Positions 1 through 5,900 of a stretch of 6,859 bases of DNA are shown in pieces. The DNA comes from an uncultured Prevotella sp. (GTDB lineage Bacteria > Bacteroidota > Bacteroidia > Bacteroidales > Bacteroidaceae): the NCBI GenBank assembly GCA_947095945.1, contig CAMUQM010000102.1, positions 1 to 6,859 on the forward strand, in the 5' to 3' direction. Both the position numbers and the translations under genes were made by a program. Within the stretch, counting starts at the first letter, position 1, and every line of letters starts with the position of its first letter. The notes under the pieces were generated by a model, which worked only from the letters and a program-made list of their open reading frames with translations, was not told where the DNA came from and did no database searches.

Positions 1-2
1 GT

Positions 3-770
3 CCACTTGAGGCAAGTGGTACATCTGGTGAGAAGGCAGAGATGAACGGTGTTGTAAACCTCTCAGTACTCGATGGCTGGTGGGTTGAAGGCTACCGTGA
101 GGGTGCAGGATGGGCATTGCCAGAGAAGCGCACCTATCAGAATCAGGGCTATCAGGATCAGCTTGATGCAGCGACTATCTACAGTCTACTCGAGAACGAG
201 ATAGCACCTCTCTACTTCAACAAAGATGCTAAGAAGGGCTACTCAGAGGACTGGGTAAAGGTAGTGAAGAACTCTATCGCAACTATCGCTCCTCACTATA
301 CAATGAAGCGTCAGCTTGACGACTACTATGACAAGTTCTATGAGAGTCAGGCTAAGCGTTCTCACAAGCTCATAGCTAATGACAATAAACTTGCTAAGGA
401 GATAGCTCTTTGGAAGGAGTCTGTTGCTGAGCGTTGGGACAGCATCTATGTTGTTTCTAAGGACGAGGATGCTTTGCAGGATATTTCTACAGGTCATAAA
501 CTGAAGGTTACTTACACTATCGATGAGCAGGGCTTGAACAATGCTGTTGGGCTTGAGCTTGTATTCTTGAAGAATGCACCAGTTGATGACGTTAACATCC
601 ACAAGGTAATCCCATTCAAGCTGGTGAAGAATGAGGGTAATCACTATACCTTCGAGGCTACTTTCGATGCAACAGAGGCAGGTGCTTATAAGTACGCTGT
701 CCGTATGTATCCTAAGAACGATCTTTTGCCACACCGTCAGGACTTCGCTTACGTGAAGTGGATTGGATAA
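3..770 (+). CDS. glgP: Alpha-glucan (glycogen/starch) phosphorylase, C-terminal part; 5' end outside the window
   Basis: This is the 3' end of a GT35 phosphorylase, a cytoplasmic PLP enzyme that releases glucose-1-phosphate from glycogen or other alpha-1,4-glucans. The frame is open from base 3, so the gene starts before the window; about 255 residues are visible. The first residues read PLEASGTSGEKAEMNG, which matches the family's PLP-binding motif (SGTGNMKFMLNG in the classical enzymes). The lysine at bases 33-35 would be the Schiff-base lysine. It is followed by NLSVLDGWWVEGY, typical of the short bacterial/archaeal branch. After a helical segment (FNKDAKKGYSEDWVKVVKNS) the last 110 or so residues, from about WDSIYVVS, look beta-rich and probably form the C-terminal beta-sandwich seen in Bacteroidota versions. 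Codon use is ordinary and the stop TAA is followed by a strong terminator. Identification is from remembered family motifs. The gene symbol is conventional; maltodextrin as substrate cannot be excluded. Confidence 0.9.
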   Translation, partial: PLEASGTSGEKAEMNGVVNLSVLDGWWVEGYREGAGWALPEKRTYQNQGYQDQLDAATIYSLLENEIAPLYFNKDAKKGYSEDWVKVVKNSIATIAPHYTMKRQLDDYYDKFYESQAKRSHKLIANDNKLAKEIALWKESVAERWDSIYVVSKDEDALQDISTGHKLKVTYTIDEQGLNNAVGLELVFLKNAPVDDVNIHKVIPFKLVKNEGNHYTFEATFDATEAGAYKYAVRMYPKNDLLPHRQDFAYVKWIG

Positions 771-796
771 GAACAGTCTAAGGACTAATCAATAAT

Positions 797-841
797 AAAA
801 AGCCATTCCTAAATGCTGTAAAGTATTGGGAATGGCTTTTT
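797..841. terminator. Strong two-way intrinsic terminator between convergent genes
   Basis: The left arm (797-812, AAAAAGCCATTCCTAA) pairs with the right arm (826-841, TTGGGAATGGCTTTTT) over 16 bp including one G-T pair, with a 13-nt loop. The A-run on the left and T-run on the right give a U-tract in either direction. It lies 26 bp after the phosphorylase stop on the plus strand. It is about 100 bp after the stop of the convergent HU-like gene on the minus strand, so it probably ends both transcripts. Confidence 0.9.
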
Positions 842-943
842 TGTGTTTATTCGCTATTGAGTTTTCTCTGGGAATAATCTATTTTGCAATGATAATGCAT
901 CTTTTTTTTTAAATACGATTACGGTTCGTTTACAACTTCCCGC

Positions 944-1540
944 TTACATCTTTTTATACATCTTACGATAGCGTGAACCGATGTTGATGATTTTCTTTTC
1001 ATGTTCTAATTGTGCTGTAAGTTGATAGGCGTAGGTTGTAGAAAGATTCAGACGGCGACGGAGGTCGTTAACGGTGATTATCGGACTCTCTTCAAACAAC
1101 TCTTTTAGTGCAGCGTTAACGGCTGACTTTATAGGAAGTGTGGATGTACCGTCTTTGTAGGTTTTGTTTTCAAAATCCATCTTTCCTAACGCTTCGTGAA
1201 AATCCTTATCGGGGCGGAATCTAATTTTGCGTACAGCAACATTACGGAGATGGTGACGATGCGTCTTAGGGTCTTCGTACATGTCGCCTTTAAGGGCAAG
1301 TGAGAAGAATCCAATACCCGGCAGATGGACTGTATTCCCACTTTTTAGCTCCTCTGCTAATTCTGTTTTTAATGCAGCGATTGTCCCGAGAATGTCGGCT
1401 GTTGTAAGCGTTGTTGCTTGTTGGATATGCTGACAAATTCTCTCTATTCCCGTGACATCTTTCTTGATAGGTACGATTCTTAGTGCTTTACGTTGTGCGA
1501 GTTTACCGCTTGTTCTTAATAGTTTGTAATTTACAGTCAT
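944..1540 (-). CDS. HU-like (HU-HIG type) DNA-binding protein with C-terminal helix-turn-helix-like extension
   Basis: A basic protein of 198 residues from the preferred start MTVNYKLL at 1540; an in-frame ATG at 1573 would add 11 residues. I prefer 1540 because Bacteroidota HU-like proteins usually begin M-x-V-x-Y-K. Neither start has a clear Shine-Dalgarno sequence, which is normal in this phylum. The first 120 or so residues follow the HU fold: a beta-strand opening, helices (TGIERICQHIQQATTLTTADILGTIAALKTEL, split here around a turn), then VHLPGIGFFSLAL, equivalent to the HU 'G-x-G-x-F' strand, and IRFRPDKDFHEAL. The last 65 or so residues (from IKSAVNAALKELFEE) include ITVNDLRRRLNLSTTYAYQL and a basic end (RYRKMYKKM), which resembles a winged helix or HTH. 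The protein should bind DNA in the nucleoid, perhaps as a site-specific regulator. It is at least twice the usual HU length of about 90 residues. No partner genes are nearby; its promoter and leader carry an unusual repeat array. Confidence 0.8.
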   Translation of the reverse strand: MTVNYKLLRTSGKLAQRKALRIVPIKKDVTGIERICQHIQQATTLTTADILGTIAALKTELAEELKSGNTVHLPGIGFFSLALKGDMYEDPKTHRHHLRNVAVRKIRFRPDKDFHEALGKMDFENKTYKDGTSTLPIKSAVNAALKELFEESPIITVNDLRRRLNLSTTYAYQLTAQLEHEKKIINIGSRYRKMYKKM

Positions 1541-1642
1541 AGCTTTACGTTTGTAATAAGGGTTAATAATCATCTTTTCCGTGAGCCGTTAGTGTGTGAA
1601 ACGAGTCTCTATAATCACATAGTTTTGGCTTAGGCAGAATTC

Positions 1643-1730
1643 TTTTCACGAAAGAAAGAAATTATTTACGTGAAAATAAATATTTCTTTTCATGAAGAAA
1701 AATATTTTCTTTCATGAAAATAATTCGTGA
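1643..1730. repeat. Four tandem 22-bp units with a TTTCATGAAA palindromic core
   Basis: Core sites start at 1644 (TTTCACGAAA), 1666 (TTACGTGAAA), 1688 (TTTCATGAAG) and 1710 (TTTCATGAAA), exactly 22 bp apart. Against the perfect palindrome they match 9, 8, 9 and 10 of 10 positions. The 12-bp stretches between cores are almost pure A/T (for example ATAAATATTTCT). A degenerate TTCATG half-site at 1731-1736 breaks the register, at 20 bp. Because cores are self-complementary and evenly spaced, the stretch 1671-1714 as a whole is also a near-palindrome. A spacing of 22 bp is about two helical turns, so all sites face the same side of the DNA. This is what an operator array for a dimeric regulator looks like. 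It lies within the predicted leader of the HU-like gene, just after the expected transcription start. Confidence 0.75.
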
Positions 1731-1739
1731 TTCATGCTG

Positions 1740-1770
1740 CAAAGATACTGTTTCAATGGTTGCTTGGCAA
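1740..1770 (-). promoter_or_regulatory. Predicted Bacteroidota-type promoter of the HU-like gene
   Basis: Read on the minus strand there is a TTG (1770-1768), a 20-nt spacer, and TATCTTTG (1747-1740). This fits the Bacteroidota sigma factor pattern of -33 TTTG/TTG and -7 TAnnTTTG. Transcription should start near 1732-1735, giving a leader of about 190 nt to the ATG at 1540 that contains the whole 22-bp repeat array. No second match to the pattern lies between the array and the gene. Confidence 0.65.
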
Positions 1771-1930
1771 GTATAAGCTATGTAGTAATGTCTGTATTTG
1801 TGCTATTTTGCGTGGGTGTAGATTTGATTTGGAGGAGTAAAAAGCAAAAGAAAAGCTCTCAGACCAGCGTGGTGTGTGGTTTTAGAGTTGTATTTTGAAG
1901 AAAAAATGGTTATAGGTACAGAAAAATATT
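1771..1930. other. Intergenic stretch without a recognisable gene
   Basis: This lies between the HU promoter and the stop of the DUF3791-like gene. I see no convincing coding region or strong terminator; the only stem is a weak ACCA...TGGT pairing near 1863-1880. Minus-strand transcripts from the DUF3791-like gene may therefore read on toward the HU promoter. A GGAGG at 1831-1835 on the plus strand is not followed by a credible start and frame. Confidence 0.5.
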
Positions 1931-2410
1931 TTACCTTCGATAGTCACCAGTCATTAATTCCTGTTGTAGATAAGCGTATGAATAGCCAGGACTTTGATAA
2001 TATAATCCTGTTGATTGGTCCTGAATGCGGCTGTAAGTATCAGAGTTATAAAGCATATCAATTGCTTCGGACATAGTATAATGTCTGTCTTTCATCAATA
2101 AGGCTATAAGTTCTGCACATACATCCTCTTTCATCATATCAATCTGTTCGTTGGTTAGTTCTATGGTTTCTTTAGTTTGGATTTGATATTTTAGTGTACC
2201 ACCATTCCTTTCACAGATGATAGAGATGTCATGAATAGCATCCTCAAAGGACTGTGTGTGCAGAACATCATAAAAGGACATCAAGTAGTCTATTCCCTTA
2301 AAACGCTTAAGGTAATTATACGCCTGTTGCTGACCAAGATTAAATTTCTTGGCAAATTCTGCTATAAAAGCGACGATGTAGCGTATTTGATTTGTTTCCT
2401 CTCTTGACAT
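1931..2410 (-). CDS. Two-part protein: DUF3791-like N-terminal half plus an uncharacterised C-terminal half
   Basis: A soluble, mostly helical 159-residue protein with no signal peptide or membrane segment. Residues 1-72 fit DUF3791: an opening helix (IRYIVAFIAEFAKKFNL), a YNYLKRF segment, and the diagnostic YDVLHTQSFEDAIHDI followed by a helix ending in NGG. A short linker (residues 73-83) leads to residues 84-159. These resemble, from memory, small stand-alone Bacteroidota proteins of unknown function: NEQIDMMKEDVCAELIALLMK, SEAIDMLYNSDTY, TGLYYQSPGYSYAYLQ. DUF3791 genes often sit beside DUF3990 (ADP-ribosyltransferase-like) genes and are suspected of a toxin-antitoxin-like role; no DUF3990 gene is present here. 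The biochemical function is unknown. The start ATG at 2410 is supported by a possible -7 element just upstream. A partial copy of its C-terminal half lies at 2601-2688. Confidence is high that the gene is real, moderate for the domain name. Confidence 0.7.
   Translation of the reverse strand: MSREETNQIRYIVAFIAEFAKKFNLGQQQAYNYLKRFKGIDYLMSFYDVLHTQSFEDAIHDISIICERNGGTLKYQIQTKETIELTNEQIDMMKEDVCAELIALLMKDRHYTMSEAIDMLYNSDTYSRIQDQSTGLYYQSPGYSYAYLQQELMTGDYRR
2092..2179 (-). repeat. Member 1 of an 88-bp duplicated segment (partner at 2601-2688)
   Basis: This segment of the DUF3791-like gene aligns without gaps to 2601-2688, with 68 of 88 bases identical by hand count. It encodes the region QTKETIELTNEQIDMMKEDV to about LLMK. 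The two copies are in the same coding frame of their respective minus-strand reading frames. Confidence 0.8.
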
Positions 2411-2432
2411 ACTTTGTTCATTATATTCACGA

Positions 2433-2440
2433 CAAATATA
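2433..2440 (-). promoter_or_regulatory. Possible -7 element for the DUF3791-like gene
   Basis: The minus strand reads TATATTTG, a match to the Bacteroidota -7 pattern TAnnTTTG, 22 bp before the ATG at 2410. No TTG or TTTG is found 19-21 nt further upstream, so this is a half-supported call. The implied leader is under 20 nt. Confidence 0.35.
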
Positions 2441-2496
2441 TGAATTATTTTCCGAAATACTACTATCTGTCTACGAAAAGTTTATAGCAATGCAGG

Positions 2497-2703
2497 TTAA
2501 TTGGCTTGGTTGATAAGGTTCACCACTACCTTTACCATTATATCCTTTTCCTCTGTTTTGCTCTCGGCAATCATTAGAGTGAGGACAACGAGGGTGTTTT
2601 TCATTAATATAGTTATAAGTTTAGTACATACATTTTCTTTTACCATTTCTATCTGTTCGTTGCTCTGTATCATGATTTCTTTAGTTTGTCTTTTATCGGA
2701 CAT
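2497..2703 (-). pseudogene. Decayed partial paralogue of the DUF3791-like protein's C-terminal half
   Basis: An open frame of 68 codons from the ATG at 2703. After MSDKR it reads QTKEIMIQSNEQIEMVKENV and continues to ILMK. Over this 30-residue stretch 18 residues match the neighbouring 1931-2410 protein, and the DNA is 77% identical without gaps. After ILMK the similarity stops: the expected SEAIDMLYNS and TGLYYQSPGYSY blocks are missing and a lysine- and valine-rich tail follows. The DUF3791 half is absent on the 5' side. The reading frame begins right after the U-tract of the terminator at 2711-2750, with no promoter seen. I read it as a truncated, possibly frameshifted remnant of a tandem duplication. 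A short expressed protein cannot be ruled out. Confidence 0.6.
2601..2688 (-). repeat. Member 2 of the 88-bp duplicated segment (partner at 2092-2179)
   Basis: Ungapped match to 2092-2179, 68 of 88 bases identical, at an offset of 509 bp. The most conserved blocks are ATCTGTTCGTTG and ATTTCTTTAGTTTG on the plus strand. It marks the part of the paralogue remnant that is still recognisable. Confidence 0.8.
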
Positions 2704-2710
2704 CAATAAT

Positions 2711-2750
2711 AAAAAAACGCGGAACGTATAGATGACCTATCGTTCCGCGT
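2711..2750 (-). terminator. Intrinsic terminator of the BspA-like/peptide operon
   Basis: Bases 2717-2726 (ACGCGGAACG) pair perfectly with 2741-2750 (CGTTCCGCGT). An inner ATAG/CTAT helix (2728-2731 with 2737-2740) extends the stem past one bulged base to a 5-nt loop. On the minus strand the stem is followed by a run of seven Us (2717-2711). It sits 25 bp beyond the stop of the small peptide gene, which fits termination of that operon. Confidence 0.92.
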
Positions 2751-2774
2751 AATTTCTAATTATATAGCTATGGG

Positions 2775-2966
2775 TTAATCTTCCCAAACGCTATGTTTTG
2801 ACCACTCATTAGCAGTCTCTTCGTCAAACATGTTGTTTTCCTTTGCTCCAATCTCATCACCTGAATTGTAGTCTCCACCTACACCAGGACTGGCAATCAG
2901 CATGAGGTGTTCGTTCTTCATGCGAGCAGCCTCTGTTACTGGGATAATATATTTCTTTTTTTCCAT
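2775..2966 (-). CDS. Short acidic peptide of unknown function, co-transcribed with the BspA-like gene
   Basis: A 63-residue protein starting MEKKKYIIPVTEAARMKN. The ATG at 2966 is preceded by AAAGGA at 5-nt spacing, so it is favoured over the upstream in-frame TTG at 2990, which would overlap the previous gene. The first half is basic (three consecutive lysines, then R and K) with a short hydrophobic LMLIA. It is followed by SPGVGGD, containing a double glycine at residues 30-31. The second half is strongly acidic: about ten D/E against two K, including GDEIGAKENNMFDEE, ending in SVWED. It is not a classical signal peptide, and no cysteine or lipobox is present. Similar short proteins (YIIP-T-E start, glycine-rich middle, D/E-rich end) are, from memory, numerous in Prevotella and related genomes and are annotated as hypothetical. 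It lies 13 nt after the BspA-like stop and just before a terminator, so it shares that transcript. A role as a secreted or processed peptide, or as a partner of the surface protein, is only conjecture. Confidence 0.7.
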   Translation of the reverse strand: MEKKKYIIPVTEAARMKNEHLMLIASPGVGGDYNSGDEIGAKENNMFDEETANEWSKHSVWED

Positions 2967-2979
2967 AATTCCTTTGTTG

Positions 2980-5900
2980 TTATTTAACAATTACCTTGCG
3001 ACCGTTCTGAATAAAGATACCACGCTGTGGTGTGGTTACACGCTGACCATTGAGGTTATAGTAAACATTATCAGCAGGCTTCTCTGCATCAACTGACATG
3101 ATACCCGTTGTTGATGAGTCTTCGTCAGAGAATGAGAACATAACTTTTGCTCCTGCAGGTACGCTACCGATTAAAGCGTAAGCCTTATGGATTGGGAACA
3201 GTTCAACTGTTCGAGTAAGCTTTTCAAAGATACCTTTTTTCTTTGTAATCACATAAACAGGACCGCCTTCCTCAGTAGGTGACACACTGCGTGAATTTAC
3301 AGTAATACCACGCATGACGTTACCATTTATCGTGTATTTTACATCATCTTTCTCACCGATAGTATAGAAGAAATCATCTGGTGTAGCCTCTTTGTCAAGA
3401 ACCTTCAGCAATACACCTGTTCCAGCAGGTACATAACCATAATGATTACTTACGCCACCGTTTACATCAATGCTTGTCATAACTACTTTGTAATCAGATT
3501 GACCATAATCACCATTACCTGGCTTTATATCTGTTTTCTTTGAAACGAAAGCTGCAACATCGGTGTTATGATTCTCTGCCTTGTAAGCACTGAAGTCTGT
3601 ATCAAACTCACGTGCAAATGTTCCGTACTTATTCGTGATGAACTTTTTAGCAGGAATCTTATAGTCAATCTGACTGATGAAGTTGAATTCACTCTCTTTG
3701 AAGTTATGGATATCACGGTCATAAACCTTCTTATTCCATTTCTCTGTATAGATTGGAAGAGCTGTCTTCTTTACATACACATGGGTTGTAGGTGCAAACT
3801 CGTTATAGTTCTCTTTAGTTTCATCGAGTTCAAAGCGAGTAGTACTCAACATCTTTGCAGTAGGATTGCTCTCAATAAAGAATACGTTCTCAACAGTACT
3901 CTCAAGTTTACCATTGTTAGTCTTGGTAACGAAAGCCTTAGCACCGATGTACTCTACATTCTTCTTAACAACAACTTCCTTAATCTTATTGTTTACGCCT
4001 TCAAAAGCGTAGTCACCAATCAAGTTCACTGCATACTTCTTACCCTCGTTCACGATTTCTGTAGGAAGAACAAAGGTATGGTCCTCACGCTTGGTTTTGA
4101 GCATATTCACGCTATTATCAGACATTGCAATGTATTCCTCTTTACCAACCTCAAAAGATTTCTTGATACCCTTGAACTTCTGGTAGAAAGTATTGTTGGC
4201 ATAGTCATTATAACGTTCCTTACGAACGTTGATAGTGATGTTTTTAAACATATCATCAGCCTGAGTACCATCATCGAATGACATCTCATTTTGAGCTTGA
4301 TTAATCATGTTTGGATTAATCATCTCGTCGCAGAGGAAAGTGATAGTATTCAAGTTCTTGCAGAGACCGAAAGCACGTCGACCAATTTCTTTTACCTTGT
4401 TAGGGATGGTCACGTTAGTCAGCTTCTCGCAATTGAAGAAAGAGTTGTCGCCAATCTTCTCAATAGATGGAGGGAGCAAGGTGAACTTGCTGTTTGCTTT
4501 GCCCGGAGGGAAGAGGATAAGAGTCTTCTTGTCTGGAGAAAGCAAGTAACCGTCTACGCTTGAGTACTTTGTATTTTCTTTATGTATATTAATATCTGTG
4601 AGGTTATCACAGTATTTAAATGCTTCTGGGTCAATGCGGGTGGTATATTTTTTAATATTGATTACCTCAAGAGCCTTACACTTAAGGAAAGCCTCTTTTT
4701 CGATTTCTTTAACCTTCTCAGGGAGACTAATAGTTGTTAAACCACAGTCAGCAAAAGCACCTTCGCCAATTTTTTCAATATCAGCATTCTCATCGAATGT
4801 TACGGTCTTCATATTCTTGCAACCAGTGAAAGCGTTGCGTTCGATATTTGTTACCGTTTTAGGGAAATTGAATGTTTCAAAATTCTCAAGATCTTGGAAT
4901 GCATTTGCCTTGATTGTTTTCAAAGGGCATGTACCTTTAAAATTAAAGTTCTTCAGTTTTTTGTTGCTTTTAAAAGCATCTGCTTCAATAGTTTCTATTT
5001 TTGAACCATCTGGAACATTAATCGTCTCCAAAATATCACAATCGACAAACGATTTACCTATTTTATCAATAGAAGAAGGCAAGGTTACCTCTCTCAGTTT
5101 AGGGCAAGTCCAGAATGCATAATTTCCAAGTTCCGTCAGGTTCGAAGGTTCTTTGAATTCAACTGAGCTAAGATTGTAATTCTGACGGAAAGCTTCACCC
5201 TTGATTCTCTTGACGTTAGTTGGAATCACCAGAGAGGTTATCCACCTTGCGCCCTGAAATGCCTTATCTCCAATTTCCTCAACCGTATTAGGGATTGTAT
5301 AAGACCCATCCTGCTTTCCAATCGGATAAAAATAAAGTGTTTTTTTATCAGCTGAGAAGAGAACACCATCTTCTGCAGAAAAATCGGGATTACCAGGTGC
5401 AACATCGTAAGCCTCAAGTTTAGGACAGTTCTCGAAAGCACCCTGAGCTAATCCCGTCTTCCTAAGATTCTTAGGAAGAGTAATCTTCTTTAGGTTTGGA
5501 ACGTTTGCAATAGCTGAGACTTCCACTTTTGTCACTTCATTTAAATTGATATCAGTTAGGGAAGGAGTTCCACTAAAGCCATTACCAGCAATTTCAGCAA
5601 CTCCTTTAGGAACTGTATATGTTGCCTGATTCTTTGCGTATGGATAACGAATCAATCTATTAGGTCCCTTGGTGAAAAGAACTCCATCTACTACTTGGAA
5701 TTTTGTACCAACACCATCCATAACAAACGCCTCTAACGTAGATGTTGAAGCAATAGTAGGCCAGAAATCATCTACTTTTTCTAAGGTTGTAGGTAATTTA
5801 ATTTTTTTCAGATTTTCAGAATCGCGAAAAGCACCTTTGGTTATATACTTTACAGTTGTATTTACGGTATAAGTATCACCGCCCACCTTGCTCATAATGT

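Noticed and set aside
243..734. Minus-strand open frame of 163 codons
   Set aside because: It is antisense to the phosphorylase, which has clear family motifs; no features of its own.
901..911. T-run after the HU-like gene as its terminator
   Set aside because: The run of Ts lies on the plus strand and reads as As in the minus-strand transcript, with no stem beside it. The hairpin at 797-841 is the better candidate.
1643..1730. CRISPR-like array
   Set aside because: The units are only 22 bp and contiguous, with no unique spacers of 30 or so bases and no cas genes. It is better explained as operator sites.
1876..2076. Plus-strand open frame of 66 codons
   Set aside because: It overlaps the 3' end of the DUF3791-like gene on the other strand, whose protein shows family features. 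The plus frame shows no motif or ribosome site.
2501..2731. Plus-strand frame with a membrane-like hydrophobic translation
   Set aside because: It is the complement of the paralogue remnant and runs through the terminator stem. The hydrophobicity is an artefact of reading lysine/glutamate codons in reverse.
3568..4281. Plus-strand open frame of 237 codons
   Set aside because: It lies wholly inside the BspA-like gene on the opposite strand. Its Leu/Val/Ile-rich translation is what an antisense reading of LRR codons gives.
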